A DNA stretch of 64,000 nt from contig NZ_CP110395.1 in the NCBI RefSeq assembly GCF_029910215.1, positions 1,612,001 to 1,676,000 of the forward strand, read 5' to 3'. The notes under the pieces were generated by a model that was given only the letters and a program-made list of their open reading frames with translations, was not told where the DNA came from and made no database searches. The stretch's first letter is position 1. The number at the start of each line of letters is the position of its first letter. The stretch comes from Paraburkholderia sp. D15. Its GTDB lineage: Bacteria; Pseudomonadota; Gammaproteobacteria; Burkholderiales; Burkholderiaceae. The position numbers and the translations under genes are program-made. This document shows positions 1-7,436 of the stretch, in pieces.

Positions 1-210
1 AGCACGCTGACGGTGCTGCTGGTCACGCATAGCATTCACGAGGCGGTGTTTCTGTCGGACCGCGTGCTGGTGATGTCCGAACGGCCGGGCCGCGTGATTC
101 ACGACGTGCGCATCGACCTGCCGCGCCCGCGCGAGCCGGATCAGGTGAAAAGCGATCCGGCGTATGGGGAGTATGTTGCGCAGTTGTCGAAGTTGATGGG
201 AGTGTTTTGA
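1..210 (+). CDS. ABC transporter ATP-binding protein, C-terminal fragment
   Basis: The open frame enters from the left edge, so only the last 69 residues are seen. The fragment begins TVLLVTHSIHEAVFLSDRVL, which carries the H-loop histidine (VTHS) and the 'EAVFLSDRV' segment typical of the nitrate/sulfonate/taurine importer ATPases (SsuB/TauB/NrtD group). The next stretch, VMSERPGRV, is also usual for that group. The protein would power uptake of a small oxyanion or sulfonate from the cytoplasmic face, but its permease and binding protein lie outside the window and the substrate cannot be called. The family is clear; the substrate is unknown. Confidence 0.85.
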   Translation, partial: STLTVLLVTHSIHEAVFLSDRVLVMSERPGRVIHDVRIDLPRPREPDQVKSDPAYGEYVAQLSKLMGVF

Positions 211-389
211 GGTCTTCGGAGAAGAGGCCTTTGGGCGGGTAGCGTGAATCGACGAAGACGCCCGGGTGTCCGAAGCTGACGAAGCCGCTGGGCCACCGCT
301 GCGGCCGAAGTTCAGGCGCGAGGCCTTACAATCCCCCACCCGAACTCCGCCGCGCGGCGCGCAAAAAAAGCAGCGCGCCTGTTCACCCC

Positions 390-887
390 ATGCTGAAAAT
401 CCTCGTCAGCGCCTGCCTCGCCGGCTATCCCGTGCGCTACAACGGCGCGGCCAAACCCACGCGCGACGCGTGGCTCGCCCGGTGGCGCGCCGAAGGCCGC
501 CTCGTCACCGTGTGCCCGGAAGTCGCGGCCGGTTTCCCGACCCCTCGCCCGCCCGCCGAAATCCAGTTGCATCGTGGGGGCGCCGACGTGCTCGCCGGCC
601 GCGCGACGATCCTCGACAACACCGGCGCCGACGTAACCGCGCTCTTCATCGCCGGCGCCCGGCACGCGCTCGAACGCGCGCTGGCGGAAAACTGCCGCTA
701 CGCGTTGCTGGCTGACGGCAGCCCCTCGTGCGGCAGCACCTTCATCCACGACGGCAGTTTCAGCGGCCGCACCCACCCGGCGACAGGTGTCAGCGTTGCG
801 CTGCTGCAACAGCACGGCATCCGGGTATTCGCCGACTCGCAGATCGACGAACTGGCGGCGGAAATCGCCCGCGAACCGTCGTGCTGA
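390..887 (+). CDS. DUF523 family protein (YbbK-like)
   Basis: A 165-residue protein spanning the full usual length of DUF523. It has the N-terminal CLAGYPVRYNG motif, the VCPEVAAGFPTPRPPAEI block and the C-terminal DGSPSCGSTFIHDG block, with conserved cysteines in all three. The cysteine pattern suggests a metal- or thiol-dependent role, but no biochemical function is established for the family and none is assigned here. The ATG at 390 puts the family's usual 'KILVSACLAG' start at residue 2, so the start is well supported although the ribosome site is weak. It lies 180 bp after the transporter fragment and is probably a separate transcription unit. Confidence 0.85.
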   Translation: MLKILVSACLAGYPVRYNGAAKPTRDAWLARWRAEGRLVTVCPEVAAGFPTPRPPAEIQLHRGGADVLAGRATILDNTGADVTALFIAGARHALERALAENCRYALLADGSPSCGSTFIHDGSFSGRTHPATGVSVALLQQHGIRVFADSQIDELAAEIAREPSC

Positions 888-1429
888 GACGCCCGGTCAA
901 GCCGTCCCCAAACTATGTGCTAGTGCCGCATCGAAATCGATTGATTCGGTAACGTTTGCGAGTTTTAATCAGCAGACCATTAAAGTTTCCGATTTGCGAA
1001 TGTTAAATGTTAAATAAAACTTTGCGGTTCGCGAATTCAGGTAATTGTTTTTCGCTTTAAACGCTTGCAAGAACGTAAGGAAAACGTTTGCTTCTGGATA
1101 ACCGCCTGTCTACGGCAGCAAACGTGCCTGTTTGCACCGGACAGCCTAGTGTGCGGGAGCCGGCATATAGTCACAATCGGTCACGAAATTGGGCAAAAAG
1201 CGCGTTAGAATGCGCGTCGATTCACGCTGCATGGCCTGACAGGGTGCAAAACAGGCAGCGCGAATCGCGCAAATTTTTTGCATCCGATCGATGTGTTCCC
1301 GCGTAATGGGAACTGCCGGTAATATCGGCCGGGGGGCAAAAGTCGGACCGGTAAATGTGGGGCGCGAGTAAATACACTCCTTTCCCGCAAAGCCCACCAC
1401 ATAAAACCATTCAAAAAAGACCACGACTT
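888..1429. other. AT-richer intergenic region ahead of the polysaccharide locus
   Basis: No convincing gene in about 540 bp. The part from about 940 to 1080 is visibly richer in A and T than anything around it, with runs such as taaataaaac and gtttttcgctttaaac. The short frames here lack ribosome sites and family features. The most likely content is the promoter and control region of wecB and the downstream polysaccharide genes. Low-GC leaders of this kind are common targets of H-NS/MvaT-type silencers, which is inference only. I could not place a convincing -35/-10 pair. Confidence 0.5.
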
Positions 1430-2626
1430 ATGGCACTGAGGATTCTGTCGATATTTGGCACGCGGCCGGAAGCTATCAAAATGGCGCCGCTGGTCAAGCA
1501 ACTGGACGCCTGTCCCGAAATTGACTCGGTTGTGTGCGTGACCGGCCAGCATCAGCAGATGCTGGATCAGGTGCTCGATCTGTTCCAGATCGTGCCGCAT
1601 CACAATCTCGCGCTGATGACCGGCAACCAGACCCTGAACGGTCTCGCATCGCGTCTGATCGCGTCGCTCGACGACGTGCTCGCGACCGTGCAGCCCGATC
1701 GCGTGCTGGTGCACGGCGACACGACCACCGCTTCGGCGGCGGCGCTGGCGTCGTTCCATCGGCGGATTCCGATCGGCCACGTCGAGGCGGGTCTGCGCAC
1801 CGGCAACCTCATGCAGCCGTGGCCGGAAGAGATGAACCGGCGCGTGGTCGATGTGATGAGCGACCTGATGTTCGCGCCCACCGCGAGCTCGAAGGCCAAT
1901 CTCGAACAGGAATCGCTGCACGGGCGGATCATCGTCACCGGCAACACGGTGATCGACGCGCTGAATCTGACCACCGCGCGCATCGACGCCGATGCGGCCT
2001 TGCGCGCCGAACTCGACGCCCGTCTGCCGTTCCTCGACGGCGCGTTGCCGGTGCTGCTCGTGACCGGCCACCGGCGCGAGAGCTTCGGCGAAGGCTTCGC
2101 GAACATCTGCGCGGCGCTCGCGGATCTCGCGAAAACCAACACGGTGCAGATCGTCTACCCGGTGCATCTGAATCCGAATGTGCGTGGCCCGGTGCAGGAA
2201 ACCCTCGGCGCGGCGCGCAACGTGCACCTGATCGAGCCGCTCGATTACCTCGGCTTCGTGCGTCTGATGCAGCGCGCGTCGATCATTCTCACGGACTCCG
2301 GCGGCGTGCAGGAAGAAGCGCCGGCGCTCGGCAAGCCCGTGCTGGTGATGCGCGACGTGACCGAGCGTCCGGAAGCGGTGGAAGCGGGCACGGTTCGTCT
2401 CGTCGGCACGCAGCGCGAAGCGATCGTGCGCGCGGTGAGCGGCCTGCTCAGCGACGCGCGCGAGCGCGACGACTTCGCGCATCGCATCAATCCGTACGGC
2501 GACGGTTACGCGTCGCAGCGGATCGTCGCAGCGCTCACCGGCCGTCCGTTCGATGAATTCGCGAGCGCGGCGCCGGGCGCCGCCGCTCAGTTGCCGCGCG
2601 TCCATCACGGCGCGACGGTGCACTAG
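1430..2626 (+). CDS. wecB: UDP-N-acetylglucosamine 2-epimerase (non-hydrolysing)
   Basis: Interconverts UDP-GlcNAc and UDP-ManNAc in the cytoplasm, supplying ManNAc for surface polysaccharides. The 398-residue product has every family block: GTRPEAIKMAPL near the N-terminus, TGQHQQML, HGDTTTA, GHVEAGLRTG, EEMNRRVVD, TGHRRES and the C-terminal SGGVQEEA uridine-binding motif. The ATG at 1430 is chosen because it starts MALRILSIFGTRPEA, the normal family N-terminus; an in-frame GTG at 1355 would add 25 unrelated residues. It is the first gene of the polysaccharide locus. In E. coli, WecB supplies the Nfr polysaccharide pathway, so its place beside nfrB/nfrA homologues fits a ManNAc-type polymer (inference). 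Confidence 0.93.
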   Translation: MALRILSIFGTRPEAIKMAPLVKQLDACPEIDSVVCVTGQHQQMLDQVLDLFQIVPHHNLALMTGNQTLNGLASRLIASLDDVLATVQPDRVLVHGDTTTASAAALASFHRRIPIGHVEAGLRTGNLMQPWPEEMNRRVVDVMSDLMFAPTASSKANLEQESLHGRIIVTGNTVIDALNLTTARIDADAALRAELDARLPFLDGALPVLLVTGHRRESFGEGFANICAALADLAKTNTVQIVYPVHLNPNVRGPVQETLGAARNVHLIEPLDYLGFVRLMQRASIILTDSGGVQEEAPALGKPVLVMRDVTERPEAVEAGTVRLVGTQREAIVRAVSGLLSDARERDDFAHRINPYGDGYASQRIVAALTGRPFDEFASAAPGAAAQLPRVHHGATVH

Positions 2627-2991
2627 CACCGCGCGCGGGCGCCTCGCCCGCGGCGCGCACCCGCCGGTCTGCCCGACGCAGCCGGCGCGCGCCGGGCGGG
2701 CGCACCACGCACCGCCCGTCGAGGCGAGTCCGCTGAAGTCCCGCCGTGTAGGCCACGGCCGGGGCAGACGGACAACACCGCCGGGCCAACCGCCGGGCCA
2801 ACCGCCAGGCCGACCGCCAGGCAAAGCGCCGGTGAAACGACGCCGGCGGGAACCGCCAGCGAAAACCGCCGGCAAAAAACACCGGTCAGATCCGCGCGGC
2901 GCATCCCACCGCGCCGGGCTGACCACCCCAGACAATCGCTGTCGCGCATGCCGGCTTCGCCGTTTGCGCGCCAATTTAGAGACAAGACGAC
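2627..2991. other. Intergenic region between wecB and the bcsB-like gene
   Basis: A 365-bp GC-rich stretch with no supportable gene. Just after wecB, 2634-2652 can form an 8-bp perfect stem (cgcgggcg / cgcccgcg, 3-nt loop) without a T-tract, so it is a possible weak terminator or mRNA-stabilising hairpin. Positions 2777-2824 hold a 12-bp tandem repeat, listed separately. Whether wecB and the genes after it share a transcript cannot be decided from this sequence. Confidence 0.45.
2777..2824. repeat. 12-bp tandem repeat, 4 units
   Basis: Four adjacent 12-bp units of the form accgccgggcca. Units 1 and 2 are identical; units 3 and 4 differ by two or three bases. Related gccgg/cgccag pieces continue to about 2875. 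It lies about 170-215 bp before the bcsB-like start, so changes in copy number would alter leader length only. Confidence 0.8.
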
Positions 2992-5196
2992 GTGACCTCC
3001 GATCAACCTCTGCGCCGCCTCGCGCATCCCCGTTTGACCGCGCTTGCCCTGCTGCTGACGCTCGCCGGCGCCGTCCACGCCCAACAACCGGCCGATCTCG
3101 CCGGCAGCTTCGCGCAGCTCGGCAGCGGGCGGCTCGCGACGCGCACGGTGTCGCTCGCCGAACTCGGCATGCGCGACCCGGTCGTGCTGCGCGCGCCGGA
3201 TGGACGTCAGGAACTCTATCTGCCGGTGCCGGCCGGCGTGCCGCTGACCGACGCGGCCTTGCAGATCGACGGTAGCTATCTGCGCGGCAACGGCGGTCGC
3301 ACGACCATGCTGGTGTCGCTGGACGGCTCGCCGGTGCTGTCGCGCACGCCGACCCAGGATCAGGGCGATGCGTCCGCGAGCCTCGGCGTCGACGGCGGCG
3401 CGCGTCCGACCGGTTTCGTGCGCGTGGGGCTCGACTGGTCGTCGGTGATCAGCGACAACATCTGTACCGATCAGACCGCGATCGGCAACGTCTGGCGGAT
3501 CGCGCCGACCTCGCGTCTGACCTATCACTACGATCCGGACGCGATCGTCGATCTGCGCGGCGCGTGGAGCGCGCTGTCGAACAAGCCGGTGGTGATGCTC
3601 GGCGCGCGCACGCTCGGCGCGCCGGCCTTCGATGCCGGCTGGCGCGTCGAAGCGCTGCTGCAACGCGAAGGCCGCACGCCGGCGACGCGCACGTGGCCGG
3701 CGGTCGGCGATACCGTCGATCTCGGCAACGTCGAGGTGCCCGCGCCGCTGCGCGCGCTGCCGGCCTTCGCCGCCCTGGCCGCCGGCGGTTCGCACAAGCT
3801 CGCGAATCCGGCGGAAGTCGGCGCGCTGATCGCGCTGACGCCGCGCACGGCCTTCGCGCCCGATCTGATCGTGGCCGACGACGCTTTGCGTAACGCGCTG
3901 AAGAGCTCCCTCGACGCGCTGCGCGAGCAGGCGGCCAGCGCCGGTCCCGGCGCCGCCGGGGCGTTCGACGCATGGCGCGCCCGCTCGTTCGACGCGATCG
4001 CCAAACCGCTCGCCGCCGGCGAAGTGCGCCTCGCGCACCTCGGTGGCCAGACCGCGATCGTGGTCGGCGACAACGACGCGGTCGCGGTGCTCGCGCGCGC
4101 ATGGCGTCCGATCGACGTGACGAGCCGCCTCGTGGTTCACCAGATCGACGGTGCGCCGAACGCACGCGGCGACGAAATCGCGCTGTCGCTGCTCGGCGGC
4201 GAACCGCGCACGCTCGACGTGCAGGGCCGCGCCACCTGGGACGCGAACTTCGACCTCGGCGCGGCCTCCGGCAACGGCAAGCTGCCGAGCGCCGTGGTGC
4301 TCGACGTGGCCGCCTCGCCGACCGCCAACAACACCGCGCAGACCGCATCGATCTTCTTCAACGACGTGCTGATCGGCTCGCAACTGCTGAGCGCGAACGG
4401 CAAGCCGCAGCGCATCACCGCGCGCGTGCCGCACTACGCGCTCGCACCGAACAACCTGCTGCGCGTGGTGTTCCAGCGCCAGCCGGAAGGCGGCTGCCAG
4501 CCGCGCAGCCTCGGCCATCCGATCGCGGTGCTGCCGAGCAGCCATCTGACGCTCGCCGATGCCAAGGTGGACGACGACTTCACCGGCATGGTCGCGCGCT
4601 TCGCGACCGAGGCCAACGTGATCGTGCCGGCCGCCTATCTGAACGACGCCGCGGACGTCATGTCGCGCGTCGCGCGCCTCGCCAACGCGAGCGGCATCGC
4701 GCCGACCCGCGCGAACTTCAGCGTCGCGCCGGACGGCCAGGCGGTGACGCCGAAGGGCGCCTTCCTCGCCGCCGACGTCACGCTCGCCGACGAAAAGAGC
4801 CTCGCGCAACTGTCGAAAGACCGTCTGACGCTGACCGACGCCTCCGGCAAGATGCTCGCCGACGTGTCGGGCCTGAACCGCGTCGGCGTGATCGAAGCGG
4901 TGAAATCGGGCAGCGTGCCGGGCATCGTGTACCGCACGGTGGGCGACACCGCCGCGATCCTGCCGGCCACGCTGCAACTGTCGCGCGGCGACGTCGCGAT
5001 CGTCGACGGCAGCGGCACGCTGCGTCAGTTCGACACGCGTCATCCGGGCGAAGTGCTGGATAACGACGACGTCGCCGGCCCGTGGTACATGCAGACGTGG
5101 GTGCGCTGGGGCGTGCCGGCGGCGCTGATCGCGTTGCTGATCCTGCTGCTGCTGGTCGCGAACGTGGCGCGCGGCAGGAACAAGGACAAGTCGTGA
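2992..5196 (+). CDS. BcsB-like periplasmic polysaccharide-synthesis protein
   Basis: A 734-residue member of the BcsB family (bacterial cellulose synthase subunit B, PF03170 type). It has an N-terminal signal peptide (hydrophobic segment about residues 14-28 ending VHAQ), a long periplasmic body of repeated beta-rich carbohydrate-binding/flavodoxin-like modules, and one C-terminal membrane helix (PAALIALLILLLLVANV) followed by a basic tail. In cellulose synthesis BcsB anchors to BcsA and guides the nascent chain through the periplasm. Here the next gene encodes an NfrB-type transferase instead of BcsA, so it probably serves that enzyme (inference). The GTG at 2992 gives the complete signal peptide, though its ribosome site is weak. 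Its stop overlaps the start of nfrB by four bases, which indicates translational coupling. Confidence 0.85.
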   Translation: MTSDQPLRRLAHPRLTALALLLTLAGAVHAQQPADLAGSFAQLGSGRLATRTVSLAELGMRDPVVLRAPDGRQELYLPVPAGVPLTDAALQIDGSYLRGNGGRTTMLVSLDGSPVLSRTPTQDQGDASASLGVDGGARPTGFVRVGLDWSSVISDNICTDQTAIGNVWRIAPTSRLTYHYDPDAIVDLRGAWSALSNKPVVMLGARTLGAPAFDAGWRVEALLQREGRTPATRTWPAVGDTVDLGNVEVPAPLRALPAFAALAAGGSHKLANPAEVGALIALTPRTAFAPDLIVADDALRNALKSSLDALREQAASAGPGAAGAFDAWRARSFDAIAKPLAAGEVRLAHLGGQTAIVVGDNDAVAVLARAWRPIDVTSRLVVHQIDGAPNARGDEIALSLLGGEPRTLDVQGRATWDANFDLGAASGNGKLPSAVVLDVAASPTANNTAQTASIFFNDVLIGSQLLSANGKPQRITARVPHYALAPNNLLRVVFQRQPEGGCQPRSLGHPIAVLPSSHLTLADAKVDDDFTGMVARFATEANVIVPAAYLNDAADVMSRVARLANASGIAPTRANFSVAPDGQAVTPKGAFLAADVTLADEKSLAQLSKDRLTLTDASGKMLADVSGLNRVGVIEAVKSGSVPGIVYRTVGDTAAILPATLQLSRGDVAIVDGSGTLRQFDTRHPGEVLDNDDVAGPWYMQTWVRWGVPAALIALLILLLLVANVARGRNKDKS

Positions 5197-7436
5197 GCAT
5201 CGCGGCGCTTAAATGGTATGCGGGCTACGGGATAGTTCACTACTACCAGTGGCTCGAATACGCGGCCGCGCTGGTGGCGGTGATCATCCTGCTGTCGAGT
5301 CTCGACGATCTGTTCATCGATCTGTGGTACTGGACCCGCACGATCTATCGCCGCTTCACGGTGCAGCGCACCTACAAGCCGCTCACCAGCGCGCAGCTCT
5401 ATCAGCGCGACGAGCAGCCGATCGCGATCATGGTGCCCGCGTGGCACGAGTACGACGTGGTCGCGGCGATGATCGAGGACCTGGTGCGGGTGATGGACTA
5501 CCGCAACTATGTGGTGTTCGTCGGCACGTATCAGAACGACCCGCAGACCATCGCCGAGGTCGAACGGATGCGCCGCCGCTACAAGCAGCTGCGCCGCGTC
5601 GAAGTGCCGCACGATGGTCCGACCTGCAAGGCCGACTGTCTGAACTGGGTGATCCAGGCGATCTTCAAGTACGAAGCGGAAGCCGGCATCGAATTCGCCG
5701 GCGTGGTGCTGCATGACAGCGAAGACGTGCTGCACCCGCTCGAACTGCGCTTCTTCAACTACCTGTTGCCGCGCAAGGACATGATCCAGCTGCCGGTGGC
5801 CTCGCTCGAACGCAACTGGTTCGAGCTGGTGGCCGGCACCTACATGGACGAGTTCGCCGAGTGGCACGCGAAAGATCTGGTGGTGCGCGAGAGTCTCGCG
5901 GGCGCGGTGCCGTCGGCGGGCGTGGGCACGTGTTTCTCGCGACGCGCGCTGCTCGCGCTGAACGCGGAAACCGACAACCAGCCGTTCAACACCGAGAGTC
6001 TCACCGAGGACTACGACGTCGGCGCGCGTCTCGGCAAGATGGGCATGCAGTCGATTTTCGCGCGCTTTCCCGTGCAGTTCGCGACGCGCCGCAAGGCGTG
6101 GTTCGGACTCGGCAAGGAACGCGATATCACCGTGACGATGCCACTGTGCGTGCGCGAATTTTTCCCCGACACGTTCCGCACCGCGTACCGGCAGCGCGCG
6201 CGCTGGACCCTCGGCATCGGTCTGCAAGGCTGGAAGCAGACCGGCTGGAGCGGGTCGCTCGCGAATCGCTATCTGCTGTTCCGCGATCGCAAGGGCGTGG
6301 TCACCGCGTTCGTCGGAATTTTCGCGTACGTGCTGGTCGTGCAGTTTCTACTCTTCGCCGGCGCGGATCTGCTCGGCTGGATGCCGGATCTGATCGCCTC
6401 GCCGTTCTCCGATTCGGGCTGGCTGCCGACGCTGCTGCTGCTCAACGGCTGCGCGCTGCTGCTGCGCGTGGTGCAGCGGGTCTACTTCGTCACGCGTTTG
6501 TACGGCTGGGAACACGGCGTGCTATCCGTGCCGCGGATGGTGGTGGGCAACTTCATCAACTTCATGGCGGTGTCGCGTGCGTGGAAGATGTTCCTCACGC
6601 ACCTCGTGACGGGCAAGCGTCTCGCATGGGACAAGACCATGCACGACTTCCCGTCCGCCGACGGCTTCAACAACCGCCGTCAGCGGCTCGGCGAACTGCT
6701 GCTGTCGTGGCAGGCGATCGATTCCGACAAGCTCGAACAGGCGCTCGGCGAAAGCCATGCGCGCGAGGCGCCGCTCGGCCGCGTGCTGATGGCCAAGGGC
6801 TGGCTCGACGAGGAAACGCTCGCGGAAGCGATCGCGTTCCAGGCCGATCTGCCGCGCGGCCGGTTGCGCGTCGAACAGCTTCACGCCGATGCGACGCGTC
6901 TGCCGCTCGATGCGATCGTGCGGCATCGCGTGTTGCCGCAGGCGGATGCGAGCGGCGAGCGCACGATCCTGCTGGCGGCGAGTCCGCTCGCCGAATCGGC
7001 GCTGGCCGAATTGAGCGCGTTGATCGCCGGGCCGGTCGCTCAGGAGATCGTGCGGGAAGGCGAAATCGCGGCGGGTCTGCGGGTGTTGCGCGGCGTCGAG
7101 ATCGGCGTGCCGGTGAACTTGCAGACCGAACCGGCGGTCGATGCAACGGGCCAAGCCGTAGCACATGCCGCTCATGCCGCACACGCCGCTCATGCCGCCG
7201 ACGGCGCGCCCGCGCCAGTGCCGGTACGCAGCGTGCCCTTGATCGGCGATCTGCTGATCGAGAACGGCTTCGTGCGGCGCGAGGTTTTCGAAGCGGCCAT
7301 GCAGCACTACCGTCCGGATCGCCATGGTTTGATCGGCGACTACATGGTGGCGTGCGAGGTGATCTCGCGCGCTTCACTCGAGAACGTAATCCAGCAACAG
7401 CGCCGCCTGCAAAGCGCTCTGACGGCATCCGAATGA
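5193..7436 (+). CDS. nfrB: NfrB-like inner-membrane glycosyltransferase with MshEN c-di-GMP domains
   Basis: A predicted processive family-2 glycosyltransferase that would polymerise and translocate a polysaccharide across the inner membrane. The 747-residue product has an N-terminal membrane helix (about 21-40), then the catalytic domain with HDGPTCKAD (140-148), DSED (175-178), TED (271-273) and RQRARW (333-338), the nucleotide-sugar, catalytic-base and Q/RxxRW motifs. More membrane helices follow (about 365-465). Residues about 495-555 form an MshEN-type domain (RLGELLL...LGRVLMAKGWL), and a second, shorter copy sits near the C-terminus (IGDLLIENGF...LIGDYMV), separated by a His-Ala repeat linker. 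E. coli NfrB is activated by c-di-GMP through its MshEN domain. GTG at 5193 overlaps the upstream stop as GTGA. Confidence 0.88.
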   Translation: MSIAALKWYAGYGIVHYYQWLEYAAALVAVIILLSSLDDLFIDLWYWTRTIYRRFTVQRTYKPLTSAQLYQRDEQPIAIMVPAWHEYDVVAAMIEDLVRVMDYRNYVVFVGTYQNDPQTIAEVERMRRRYKQLRRVEVPHDGPTCKADCLNWVIQAIFKYEAEAGIEFAGVVLHDSEDVLHPLELRFFNYLLPRKDMIQLPVASLERNWFELVAGTYMDEFAEWHAKDLVVRESLAGAVPSAGVGTCFSRRALLALNAETDNQPFNTESLTEDYDVGARLGKMGMQSIFARFPVQFATRRKAWFGLGKERDITVTMPLCVREFFPDTFRTAYRQRARWTLGIGLQGWKQTGWSGSLANRYLLFRDRKGVVTAFVGIFAYVLVVQFLLFAGADLLGWMPDLIASPFSDSGWLPTLLLLNGCALLLRVVQRVYFVTRLYGWEHGVLSVPRMVVGNFINFMAVSRAWKMFLTHLVTGKRLAWDKTMHDFPSADGFNNRRQRLGELLLSWQAIDSDKLEQALGESHAREAPLGRVLMAKGWLDEETLAEAIAFQADLPRGRLRVEQLHADATRLPLDAIVRHRVLPQADASGERTILLAASPLAESALAELSALIAGPVAQEIVREGEIAAGLRVLRGVEIGVPVNLQTEPAVDATGQAVAHAAHAAHAAHAADGAPAPVPVRSVPLIGDLLIENGFVRREVFEAAMQHYRPDRHGLIGDYMVACEVISRASLENVIQQQRRLQSALTASE

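Noticed and set aside
1205..2974. Minus-strand open frame of 589 codons opposite wecB
   Set aside because: Its sequence is Arg/Ala/His-rich with no family motif, and it is the mirror of wecB codon bias. wecB has every enzyme motif.
2623..5043. Minus-strand open frame of 806 codons opposite the bcsB-like gene
   Set aside because: Antisense shadow of a high-GC gene: the sequence is Arg/His/Val repeats with no recognisable domain or ribosome site.
5861..7432. Upstream extension of the nfrA frame through nfrB
   Set aside because: The residues before 7433 are Arg/Ala-rich shadow of nfrB; the ATG at 7433 overlapping the nfrB stop is the realistic start.
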